Assembly (NCBI GenBank): GCA_028282325.1 | Contig: JANQID010000022.1 | Coordinates: 1 to 64,000 of the forward strand | Direction: 5' to 3' | Origin: Chloroflexaceae bacterium | Lineage (GTDB): Bacteria > Chloroflexota > Chloroflexia > Chloroflexales > Chloroflexaceae | DNA: 64,000 nucleotides | In this document: positions 27,921 to 35,682 of the stretch, piece by piece | Numbering within the stretch: the stretch's first letter is position 1 | Layout: the number at the start of each line of letters is the position of its first letter | Notes under the pieces: generated by a model | The model's input: only the letters and a program-made list of their open reading frames with translations | What the model was told of the DNA's origin: nothing | Databases searched by the model: none | Made by a program: the position numbers and the translations under genes

Positions 27921-28118
27921 TCAGTCGTGATGCTCAGATGGACGAAGATGCTCGGCTCCGGCGAGCCGCCCAACGAGCTGACCTGGATCATGAATAAGCA
28001 CAGGAAGGTGCTGGGGGCAGATCCAAAGGCGCTCTCCACGGTATTCGAGCGGGATGAGCGGAGTCACGTCAACGCCACGCTCACATGCAAGACACCGCTT
28101 CGCTTTCTCATCACTCAT
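27921..28118 (-). CDS. Small CxxC...CxxH putative zinc-binding protein
   Basis: A 65-residue protein. Cys9-x-x-Cys12 and Cys34-x-x-His37 (CLACERG, ICPQH) frame a conserved-looking core (TPLIPLEYRGERLW), which suggests a single zinc knuckle. AGGAG sits 7-8 nt before the ATG at 28118; longer in-frame starts lack one. It is the last gene of the minus-strand run starting with the Crp/Fnr regulator, 58 bp after the YwiC-like gene. Exact function unknown. Confidence 0.7.
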   Translation of the reverse strand: MSDEKAKRCLACERGVDVTPLIPLEYRGERLWICPQHLPVLIHDPGQLVGRLAGAEHLRPSEHHD

Positions 28119-28176
28119 TTCATCTCCTAACGCTAGATTCGCCAAACGAACCATGGGGCTGTTGGATTGTGGCAAG

Positions 28177-28950
28177 TCACACTCCTAATTGCCCCCCGAT
28201 CGCAATCGCGGCCACGGTGAGCAGACTGAAGCCGAGTTCCTGCACGCCGACCAGCGGTGTGGGCGTCTTCAGGCTGCGCGGCAGCAATCCTAGCCAGGCG
28301 CGCAGCGCCAGGAGGGCGAAGGCTGCCACGCTCAACCAGGGCGTCAGATCGAACCAGGCCAGGCCGGACACAGTGCCCAGGGCCGCCAGATGGAGCAGGT
28401 GTATCGGCGCACGCCTGGCCGGTGCGCCGCGCGCCAGACGCAAGCGAGCGCCGACATAGACGATCGCCGTCACAGCTTGTAATGCCAGCAGCAGTGCCAA
28501 CAGCAGTGCCGGCCCGATCGCCCATCCACCGGCCTGAGCAATACTGGACGTCAACACGCTGAGCGCTGCCGCACCGCACAGCTCTGCTGTCAGTGCGCGA
28601 CTCTGCTTCAGCAGATCGAAACGAAACTGGATGATTGCCAGCGGCGCCGCCACCAGCAGCGGCGCCCAGAAGGGATGTGCGCTCACGTTCCAAGCCACCA
28701 AGAAGGCCAGTAGCGTGAGCGCGCCGTAGAGCAATCCGAAGCGCTCGGCCCAGACCGTGCGCAGAGAGCGTTTACCACGGCGCCAATCGGCCAGGGCCAG
28801 CTTCAACGGCTGGCGGGTTAGGAACGCCCCGAGGGCGGACAGGCCGAGCCATACCCCCGCCGGCGAGGGCGCAACCCACAGCCCCAACAGAATCGGTGCA
28901 CCGAGCATGCCCCAGCCGCCATGCTCCGTCGGCAGAGCGATTGGACGCAT
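28177..28950 (-). CDS. YwiC-like family membrane protein
   Basis: A 257-residue integral membrane protein with about eight hydrophobic segments. The opening PTEHGGWGMLGAPILLGL is the hallmark of the YwiC-like family. In Bacillus ywiC is next to fnr and nar genes. Here too a Crp/Fnr-type regulator is encoded in the same run, which supports a link to anaerobic or nitrogen-oxide metabolism. The fold resembles prenyltransferase-like membrane proteins, but no function is established. I choose the ATG at 28950 because the family motif begins four residues later; upstream frame looks non-coding. Confidence 0.82.
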   Translation of the reverse strand: MRPIALPTEHGGWGMLGAPILLGLWVAPSPAGVWLGLSALGAFLTRQPLKLALADWRRGKRSLRTVWAERFGLLYGALTLLAFLVAWNVSAHPFWAPLLVAAPLAIIQFRFDLLKQSRALTAELCGAAALSVLTSSIAQAGGWAIGPALLLALLLALQAVTAIVYVGARLRLARGAPARRAPIHLLHLAALGTVSGLAWFDLTPWLSVAAFALLALRAWLGLLPRSLKTPTPLVGVQELGFSLLTVAAIAIGGQLGV

Positions 28951-29106
28951 GTGAACACCGGTTCCCGATCTCCCTGAACTCGCCACATATCCCCCTTCGA
29001 GCGCAAAGCGGAAAGTGGTCCGTGATGCGTGGTCCGTGACAGGACTTACAGTGCTGCATAGTCGCTCATCACGCATCACTGGCCCCTGACCGCCGCCCCC
29101 TGATCC

Positions 29107-29421
29107 CTAACCCTTCAGCAGCAAGAGCAACATCACGGTTGGCGTCTCGGCGTGAATGCTATGTGGCAAATGCGCCGGCATATGCACCCAGGTGTGCGGT
29201 TGAGCTTCGACAATCTCCGTTCCCAGGGTTACGCGCGCGGTACCGCTGACGAAATGAAGCACGGCCGGCACCGCCGCAGTGTGCTCCGAGAGCTCCTGAC
29301 CAGCGGCAAAGCCAAAGAGCACGACTTTCAGGCCATCGTCTTGATATAGGGTACGACTGATCGTGCTATCGTCCGGTACTGTCACCTGGCTTGCCAGGTC
29401 GAGAAAGGTCGTCGCTGTCAT
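29107..29421 (-). CDS. Cupin-domain protein
   Basis: A 104-residue single-domain cupin. Motif 1 region is GQELSEHTAAVPAVLHFVSGTARV (about residues 42-65) and motif 2 region is HMPAHLPHSIHAE. Several His residues could bind a metal. Cupins of this size near stress regulators often act as small sensors or accessory proteins. Its ATG overlaps the stop of the upstream methyltransferase gene (ATGA), showing translational coupling. Confidence 0.85.
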   Translation of the reverse strand: MTATTFLDLASQVTVPDDSTISRTLYQDDGLKVVLFGFAAGQELSEHTAAVPAVLHFVSGTARVTLGTEIVEAQPHTWVHMPAHLPHSIHAETPTVMLLLLLKG

Positions 29422-30245
29422 AGAGTTGCTCCTATTGGTTTGCGGGCAACAAGAGTTATGGCCCCCAGATGCGCTCGATACTTCCGAAAGATCGAGCGCA
29501 TCGCGAGGATCCGCTTGCGCGCCGGCGGGGTACGCAGCACATTGAACAGGATCCGGATGGCCCGGCCAAACCCTTCGTCCTGAATGATGCGCTTTGGTTC
29601 GAGCAGATGCATCGGTGCATGGGCTGTCGACACCACCTCAAAGCCCTCGGCCTCCAGCGCCGCTCGCCATTCCGAGGTCGTCAGCGGGCGAGCCTCGACC
29701 CTGATCGCCGCCGACAGGTCGCGCATCACGCTGTCCTTAAATGCATCATCCAGTTCATCGGGGACCAGGCTGAGTTCGTGGATGCCGTAGCGCCCGCCGG
29801 GCTGCAAGACGCGATAGGCCTCGCGCACAATCCGCGACTTCTGGGCTGCTGCGTGCATCGTGAGCATGGCTTCACCGTACACCACTGTGGCGGCAGCATC
29901 GTCAAGGCGGGTTTGCTCGGCCGTGCCGATCAGGCAGCGATGGCTGGGGTTGGTGAGCAAGCTACGCATGTGGGCGGCCGCCGTCTCATCACGTTCGATC
30001 GCGGTGTAGGCAGTCGGTGCATGGGCCAGCGCCATGCGTGCGGTCACGCCCAGCCCGGGCGCGAATTCGACGACGCGATCATTACTCCCGATCGCCAGGT
30101 TGTCCAACATCCGGCGCGTTAATTCCAGGCCACCGGGTCGCAGAACTCGTTTGCCCATACGGGCAAGCACCCAGTGACCCGGCATTTTCGCGATGTCCAG
30201 CCGGGCGCCGGAGATGAATTCAGCAGGTTCAGTCGAAGCAGCCAT
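29418..30245 (-). CDS. Class I SAM-dependent methyltransferase
   Basis: A 275-residue protein with the Rossmann-type SAM domain: motif I VVEFAPGLGVTARMAL near residue 60, the acidic loop with AIERD, and a motif III-like LQPGGRYGIHELSLV. The C-terminal 100 residues are helical and carry basic residues. It resembles UbiE/COQ5-type small-molecule methyltransferases. GAAAGGAAGG precedes the ATG at 30245. It overlaps the cupin gene by 4 bp and lies 11 bp after the DUF1858 gene. The substrate is unknown. Confidence 0.85.
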   Translation of the reverse strand: MAASTEPAEFISGARLDIAKMPGHWVLARMGKRVLRPGGLELTRRMLDNLAIGSNDRVVEFAPGLGVTARMALAHAPTAYTAIERDETAAAHMRSLLTNPSHRCLIGTAEQTRLDDAAATVVYGEAMLTMHAAAQKSRIVREAYRVLQPGGRYGIHELSLVPDELDDAFKDSVMRDLSAAIRVEARPLTTSEWRAALEAEGFEVVSTAHAPMHLLEPKRIIQDEGFGRAIRILFNVLRTPPARKRILAMRSIFRKYRAHLGAITLVARKPIGATL

Positions 30246-30256
30246 AGACCTTCCTT

Positions 30257-30484
30257 TCAAGGCTTGTCGGCAGAGCCGGCGGCGCCGATCGCAGCGTAAA
30301 TCTCGGCGAGCAAGACCGGCGCAGGAATTGCGTAGTTAACTGCCGCTTCATCTACGGTCTCAAAGCGGGCCATAACACAGCCGACACATTCCATGCGCCG
30401 CTGCAGAAAAACCGTCATCGTCGCCGGCCAGGTAGTCAGCAATTCGGCAATCGTGAGCTCAAGGCATGGCGCCAAATGTTCCAT
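30257..30484 (-). CDS. DUF1858 domain protein
   Basis: A 75-residue protein matching the DUF1858 (ScdA N-terminal-like) family: LTIAELLTTWPATMTVFLQRRM followed by CVGC and a helical tail. These domains are found alone or fused to hemerythrin-like proteins that repair iron-sulfur clusters after nitric oxide or oxidative damage. The ATG at 30484 has AGGAG 8 nt upstream; the longer open frame to 30601 overlaps the end of the Crp/Fnr gene and is not supported. It lies between the regulator and the methyltransferase. Confidence 0.8.
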   Translation of the reverse strand: MEHLAPCLELTIAELLTTWPATMTVFLQRRMECVGCVMARFETVDEAAVNYAIPAPVLLAEIYAAIGAAGSADKP

Positions 30485-30560
30485 TCCGATACTCCTGTTG
30501 CCAGGCAGCATAGCAGGCACCGACGAGACTGTCTTTGCGCTGGCGCAATCTAACAGCCGG

Positions 30561-31280
30561 TTATTCGGCTGAGAACGCACTATCATTCGCAATCGCAACA
30601 AGCTGGTGCGGCGCAGAAATGATCACCTGTTCGCGGATCGAAACAACAATGCCCTGCTGTTCCCACCGACTGAGAGTACGGCTGGCAGTGTAGAGCGTCG
30701 TTCCACTCATTTCGGCGATATCCTGGCGCGAGAGGGGCAGGTCGAGCAGAATACCCTGCTCAACCCGCCGCCCCAACTGGTTTGCCAGCCGCAGCAAGGT
30801 ATTGGCAATGCGGCGTTCAACGCGTTCGGTGGCACGTTCGAGGTACTGGTCTTGCAGTTCGATAAAACGCTCGGCGATCACATTCAATGCCCGCGCAGCG
30901 AGCAGAGGATGTCGTGCGAGCAATTCTTTCAGTGTTGCCTGATCCCATACCAGGGCTATACTCGGTAGAATAGCCTGGGCCGACAGGGGATAGACCGCAT
31001 GCGGGATTGCGGCAATGATGCCTATCGCATCAGCAGGCCGCGCAATCCGCACGACCACTTGCTGGCCACTCTCAGAGAGCTTGCTCAGGCGAACTCGTCC
31101 CTCAGCCAGTATGCAGAACATCGTTGCTGGCTGATCCTCCATGAAAAGGAAGGCCTGCCCGGCAATCCGGTGCAACGCTGAGCTGGCAGAGAAATCCGCA
31201 ATGGCCGTTGTATCAAGGCCGGCAAAGAGCGGACATGCTACGAGGAGTTTTTCGCGATCAACAGTGGAGTGATCGTGCAT
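30561..31280 (-). CDS. Crp/Fnr-family transcriptional regulator
   Basis: A 239-residue regulator. The cyclic-nucleotide-like sensor beta-roll spans about residues 15-130, followed by a long dimer helix (LQDQYLERATERVERRIANTLL). The winged helix has LSRQDIAEMSGTTLYTASRTLSRWEQQGIV as recognition region (about 180-210). The N-terminal cysteine cluster of FNR is absent, so it should not bind a 4Fe-4S cluster by that route; heme/NO sensing as in DNR is possible. It heads the DUF1858-methyltransferase-cupin-YwiC run. Confidence 0.9.
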   Translation of the reverse strand: MHDHSTVDREKLLVACPLFAGLDTTAIADFSASSALHRIAGQAFLFMEDQPATMFCILAEGRVRLSKLSESGQQVVVRIARPADAIGIIAAIPHAVYPLSAQAILPSIALVWDQATLKELLARHPLLAARALNVIAERFIELQDQYLERATERVERRIANTLLRLANQLGRRVEQGILLDLPLSRQDIAEMSGTTLYTASRTLSRWEQQGIVVSIREQVIISAPHQLVAIANDSAFSAE

Positions 31281-31382
31281 AGCTCGGGAATCTAGAGTAA
31301 AACAGGGTTCGACGCTCTTAGTCTACAACACAGAGCACAGCGTTGTACTGTGGTTCAGCGCTAACGGTGGCTCGTTGTCGTC

Positions 31383-31763
31383 CTAATTATGACAGAAATC
31401 CGACGGCGGCTGCGAGGAGTCGGAGTCAAGTTTCGCACCGGCCTCCCGACAGAGCACGGCAAAGGCCTGCAGCTCATGGGGCCGAAGGCGCAAGACCACG
31501 CCATCGAATGCCAACAGCAACGCCCCCTGCTTCGCGTCAAACCAAATGCTGCGTTCGACACCGGCGTGCGCGACACATCCGACCGGCGTTGGGGAATTGA
31601 GCGCCGCTTCGACCAACCCGCGCAGGAGTTGAAAAGCATCCGGCTGCAATGCTACCGCGAACAGGCCCAGATTGATCTGCACACGTCCGTCACCAAGCCG
31701 CAAGATGTGCCAGTTACGTCCATTCCGCGCCAGCACGTGGTATGGCGCCAGATTGAAACTCAT
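31383..31763 (-). CDS. Hypothetical 126-residue protein under dyad control
   Basis: I do not recognise a family. The protein is mixed alpha/beta with no signal or membrane segment: a predicted beta-rich half (NWHILRLGDGRVQINLGLFAVAL), a helix and a second strand-rich part (LLLAFDGVVLRLRP). AAGGAGG lies just before the ATG at 31763. It has a consensus promoter overlapped by a perfect dyad, so expression is probably repressed by a dedicated regulator. It is 102 bp upstream of the Crp/Fnr gene on the same strand and may lead that operon. Confidence 0.75.
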   Translation of the reverse strand: MSFNLAPYHVLARNGRNWHILRLGDGRVQINLGLFAVALQPDAFQLLRGLVEAALNSPTPVGCVAHAGVERSIWFDAKQGALLLAFDGVVLRLRPHELQAFAVLCREAGAKLDSDSSQPPSDFCHN

Positions 31764-31812
31764 GGTGCCTCCTTAATGAATGGGTTCGGATAGGCGCCGG
31801 GCTTTATTGATC

Positions 31813-31859
31813 ATACTAATTTTCAGAATTAGTATCTACGAATAATAAACCTTTGTCAA
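31813..31859 (-). promoter_or_regulatory. Promoter with overlapping 9-bp dyad operator
   Basis: Minus-strand TTGACA (31859-31854) and GATACT (31836-31831) are spaced by 17 bp. The perfect inverted repeat ATACTAATT-N5-AATTAGTAT (31813-31835) covers the -10 box and the start site, the classic placement for a repressor. The cognate regulator is not evident. The rest of 31764-32160 shows no gene. Confidence 0.8.
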
Positions 31860-32145
31860 GCACAAAGAAAGTGTACTCAGGGCATGACTAAAGTCGCATA
31901 ATGGGCGTCCTGCGTAGCGCGCGACGCGTATCGAAGTGCTCATTTCGCGTGTGAGATAAGATTTGCCCTCCGGGCAAAAATTGACCGAAAAAAGATATTC
32001 ACTTCCGCTCTGCCGAAGGCGAATCCGATACTACTCGGTACGATCGCGTAACTCGTATCAGCGACACGGGACAGGACACTACGCGCCCCCGTTGGCGTGG
32101 TTGCGCCGCACCGATGGACGCCGCACGGCTTCGCCGCGTCGGCGG

Positions 32146-32151
32146 TATAAT
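32146..32151 (+). promoter_or_regulatory. -10 box of a leaderless or near-leaderless mscS transcript
   Basis: A perfect TATAAT ends 9 bp before the ATG at 32161, so transcription would start within a few bases of the start codon. No ribosome site is present, consistent with leaderless translation. No clear -35 box. Confidence 0.5.
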
Positions 32152-32160
32152 AGTGGCGCT

Positions 32161-33252
32161 ATGATCGAAGAGTTCGACGCCAATCAGAGTACCGATCTGG
32201 TGACGGCGCTGGCACTGCTCGCCAGTATGCTCCTGATCGGTCTGTTGCTCGAAATTGCCCTGTTGCGCGTCCTGCGCAAGCGAGCACAAGATACGCACTG
32301 GTTTCTGGGTAAAGTCCTCTTTACTTCGCTCAGCGGTCAGCCGCTCTACTGGATCATCGTCGGCGGCACATTCTTTACTGCGCCGATTCTGTCCAACCGC
32401 TTCCCCATCTTCGATGTCATACGTACCACGCTGATCTTCACGATACCGCTGGCCCTGACCATTCTAGTCGTACGGATCGGGTTAAGCTGGGTCGTCTTCT
32501 ACTTCGAGAACCAGCAAATTGGCAGCGTCTCGCTGATCAACAATACCATGCGCTTCCTGGGTCTGCTGGTCATCAGCGCAACCCTGCTGGCCTTGCTGGG
32601 CGTACCGATTGGCCCGCTCCTGACAGTGGTGGCCGGGAGTAGCCTGGGCCTGACGCTGGCGCTGCGTGAGCCGCTGGCGAACCTGTTCGCCGGGATGGTG
32701 ATCATCGCTTCCAGTAAAGTACACCTCGGCGATTATGTGCGCCTCGCCAGCGGCGAAGAAGGCTATATCACTGACATCCGCTGGTCCGACACATCGATTA
32801 TGTCGACCATGAACCATGTGGTTGTGGTGCCAAACTCGCAACTCACCAGCTCGCTGGTGATCAACTTCAATCGCCCCGATCCCGAGGTGATTATCCTCTT
32901 TGATTTCTTTGTAGGCTATGACAATGACTTGCAAGCCATTGAGGCCGCAGCTACCGAAGTGGCTACAGAGGTCGTTACTGAACTCGACGGCGGCGTGAGC
33001 GACTACACACCGCTGATCCGCTTTAATGCGTTTCAAGACTCGTCGATACGTTTCACCGTGGTGCTGCGCGGCAAGACCTATGTTGATCAGTATTTGCTCA
33101 AGCATGAACTGTCGAAACGTATGCACGCACGTCTGCTGGCCGAAGGCGTCACGCTGCCCTATCCGGTGCGTGTGGTGCATGTGCCGCGCCCGATCAATGT
33201 TGAAAACGACTATGGCCCGCCTGACTCCACGCCGATTGAACGCTATGATTGA
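32161..33252 (+). CDS. MscS-family mechanosensitive channel
   Basis: A 363-residue small-conductance channel. Four or so membrane helices precede the pore helix TM3 (LLTVVAGSSLGLTLALREPLANLFAGM, residues about 155-181). The beta domain follows with HLGDYVRLASGEEGYITDIRWSDT and VVPNSQL, then a C-terminal alpha/beta domain. It releases solutes on osmotic downshift. The ATG at 32161 lies just after TATAAT, so the longer upstream frame is rejected. The stop overlaps the start of the next gene by 8 bp. Confidence 0.93.
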   Translation: MIEEFDANQSTDLVTALALLASMLLIGLLLEIALLRVLRKRAQDTHWFLGKVLFTSLSGQPLYWIIVGGTFFTAPILSNRFPIFDVIRTTLIFTIPLALTILVVRIGLSWVVFYFENQQIGSVSLINNTMRFLGLLVISATLLALLGVPIGPLLTVVAGSSLGLTLALREPLANLFAGMVIIASSKVHLGDYVRLASGEEGYITDIRWSDTSIMSTMNHVVVVPNSQLTSSLVINFNRPDPEVIILFDFFVGYDNDLQAIEAAATEVATEVVTELDGGVSDYTPLIRFNAFQDSSIRFTVVLRGKTYVDQYLLKHELSKRMHARLLAEGVTLPYPVRVVHVPRPINVENDYGPPDSTPIERYD

Positions 33253-35116
33253 TATGTCTGCTGCCGTACAATTTATCAAACATGCCGCGCGACGCAGCCG
33301 GAATGCTCTCACCCTAATCGCCTTGCTCTTGCTGCTCTCCGGCTGCAGCGGGTTGCTTGACCTGAGCCAACTCGACGCGCCCAGCGCAACCCCCGCCATC
33401 ATTACCGATGTGCAAGCCACACCGACAGATATAATCACGCCGGTTCCGTCGATCGAGCGTCTAGTCTTTAGCTCGGAGCGTAACGGCAATCTCGATATCT
33501 TCCTGATGAATGCCGATGGCTCAGGGCTGGCGCAGCTTACGGTCGATCCGGCCGACGACTATGCACCAGCCTGGTCGCCTAACCGACGCCAGATCGCCTT
33601 CGTCTCCGAACGATCGGGCGTCCCGAACGTCTATCTGATCGAGGCCGACGGTAACGGCTTGCGTCGAGTCAGCAGCGGGGATGAGGGCGGCGCCGATCCA
33701 ACCTGGTCGCCCGACGGAACGCGCCTCCTCTTCGTGGCCGGTAGCGACACTGATCGCAGCCTCAAGTTAGTCGACCTGGCTGAAGATACAACCCGCACTA
33801 TCCTGGCCAGCCCGCCCGGGATCGCCGATCCGGCATGGGCGCCCAACGGCATCGATATTGCATTCTCGGCACTCGACGTCAATGCCAGGAACAACCGCGA
33901 AATCTTCCTTGCCAACATCGACCAGAGCGGGCCGTTGATCAACCTGACCAACAATCCGTCCAACGATAACGCCCCGAGTTGGTCACCCGACGGGACGCGC
34001 ATCGTCTTCCACTCCAATCGGGGCGGCGACGCCGATATTTACACGATGTACGCCAGCGGCGCCGCGCAGACCCGCTTGACCGAACATCCGGCCAATGATG
34101 TTGACCCACATTGGTCGAGCGACGGAACACAGATTGCCTTTAGCTCCTTCCGCAACGGCAACGGTGATCTTTTTGTGATGAGCGATAGCGGACTAGAGCA
34201 GACCCGGCTGACCAACTATGCCTCTATCGAAGGCGAACCGGGCTTTCCGCCCCCGGCAGCCAGTCCGATGATCGAGCAACTCCTCGTAAGCAGCGGCAAT
34301 ACCAGCGCTTCACGCAACCTCAAGCTCATCTCGGTGAGTGGAGGGAACACGCGGGCATTGACCAACGATCTGATCGCCGATAACATTACGCCGGCATGGT
34401 CGCCCGACGGAACCCGAATTGCCTACGCAGCCGACCACGGTGGAAACTACGACATTACCGTCAGTACGCTCAACGACAGCCCACCGGTAGAGATCACCAG
34501 CCACCCCGCCCGCGACATGCATCCGGCATGGTCGCCCGATGGGACGCGCATTGCGTTCGAGAGCAATCGTGACGGCAACTGGGAAGTGTACGTGATCAAC
34601 GCCGATGGTTCGGGCGAATTGCTCAATCTGAGCGAGCACCCAAGCGACGACGGCAACCCGACCTGGTCGTCCGACGGGACGCGGATCGCCTTCTCCTCCA
34701 ATCGCGCTGGTGTGTTCGATATCTACGTGATCGATCTGCTCGGGGTTGAGCAGCCGCAGAACATCACCCGCAGCCGCAGCAACGATGTTTTCCCGGCCTG
34801 GTCGCCCGACGGACGCTTGATCGCCTTCCGCTCGGATCGCACCGGCGACAACGAAATCTTCGTGACGACGCCCAACGGCGCCGAGATACGGCGGATCAGC
34901 TTCCACCCGGCCAACGATACCAGCCCGACCTGGGCATCGGATAGCCGCCGGCTGATCTTCGTCTCGAACCGCAGCGAACTGATCGTCATTAGCGGGCAGT
35001 CACCGACCAAAGCCGACTATGATATCTATCTAATCAACACAGTCAGCCTGGAATTGCAGCGCCTGACCGACGGGGCAACCAACGACTACTATTCGGCATG
35101 GCGGCCTACGTCGTAA
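33245..35116 (+). CDS. TolB-like PD40 beta-propeller lipoprotein
   Basis: A 623-residue lipoprotein: signal peptide with lipobox LLSGC near residue 30, a Pro/Thr-rich spacer, then a long series of about twelve PD40/WD40-like repeats. The recurring core is PAWSPDGTRIAFxSxR.GN.DIY followed by LT.HPANDxxP. This could make two six-bladed propellers, with a short break near LVSSGNTSASRNLKLISVSGG. Such propellers bind proteins or peptides at the cell surface. The start overlaps the end of mscS by 8 bp, so they are translationally coupled. A second ATG at 33254 is also possible. Confidence 0.88.
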   Translation: MIDMSAAVQFIKHAARRSRNALTLIALLLLLSGCSGLLDLSQLDAPSATPAIITDVQATPTDIITPVPSIERLVFSSERNGNLDIFLMNADGSGLAQLTVDPADDYAPAWSPNRRQIAFVSERSGVPNVYLIEADGNGLRRVSSGDEGGADPTWSPDGTRLLFVAGSDTDRSLKLVDLAEDTTRTILASPPGIADPAWAPNGIDIAFSALDVNARNNREIFLANIDQSGPLINLTNNPSNDNAPSWSPDGTRIVFHSNRGGDADIYTMYASGAAQTRLTEHPANDVDPHWSSDGTQIAFSSFRNGNGDLFVMSDSGLEQTRLTNYASIEGEPGFPPPAASPMIEQLLVSSGNTSASRNLKLISVSGGNTRALTNDLIADNITPAWSPDGTRIAYAADHGGNYDITVSTLNDSPPVEITSHPARDMHPAWSPDGTRIAFESNRDGNWEVYVINADGSGELLNLSEHPSDDGNPTWSSDGTRIAFSSNRAGVFDIYVIDLLGVEQPQNITRSRSNDVFPAWSPDGRLIAFRSDRTGDNEIFVTTPNGAEIRRISFHPANDTSPTWASDSRRLIFVSNRSELIVISGQSPTKADYDIYLINTVSLELQRLTDGATNDYYSAWRPTS

Positions 35117-35181
35117 AACAAGAGGAGAGCCGGCGGTCTTAACTCCGCATGCTGTGATAGGGCGAGCACGCTATGTCGCGG

Positions 35182-35661
35182 CTAGACCACTTCAATTTTC
35201 GCTTTCAGCCCAGCGTCTCGTAACGCCTGTTCCACGAACTGGCCAGTTTGCAGTTCTTGCAGACCGCCACAAATACCGTGCTGCTGGGGCTGCCGAGAGA
35301 CAGCAAGACGCACCTAGCCTGCGGGTCAACGATCCGTGCCGTTGACACCGGGCACAGCGGCCACTTCACGACCTTGCGGGCACTCAGTGTCGCCAACGAC
35401 GGCCGTGCTGCCATCCGGGCTAAATGCCACCCCACCCTGGTAACCAATGCTGACTTCCGCCTCCGCAAAGGGTGATATATCCTGTCCACTGGTGACATCC
35501 CAGAGGTGCAGTGCTCGATGCAGGTCGTTCGAAAGAGCATATGCGCCATCGGGGCTGAACACGATCTTATCGATACCAATGAGCACTGCAATGCAATCAT
35601 GCTTACGAGGAACACCATGCAGGTACGATGAAAAACGCTGCCTCAATGCAAGACGACGCAA
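35182..35661 (-). pseudogene. Remnant of a WD40-repeat protein
   Basis: The minus frame 35661-35326 encodes two WD40-like repeats (KIVFSPDGAYALS..ALHLWDVTSG and GVAFSPDGSTAVVGD) and then stops. A different frame carries on with QELQTGQFVEQALRDAGLKA and ends at 35182. No start signal is visible. This looks like the decayed end of a WD40 gene, possibly joined to another fragment. The window 35117-35682 holds nothing else. Confidence 0.5.
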
Positions 35662-35682
35662 AGAACCTTGCCTTCGCCACAG

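Noticed and set aside
27711-28130. 139-codon plus-strand frame after the CDF exporter
   Set aside because: It crosses the 84-bp repeat and runs opposite the small CxxC/CxxH gene, which has a good ribosome site.
33450-35110. Regular approx. 130-bp periodicity as a DNA tandem repeat
   Set aside because: It reflects the repeated PD40 propeller blades of one protein; the DNA copies are diverged.
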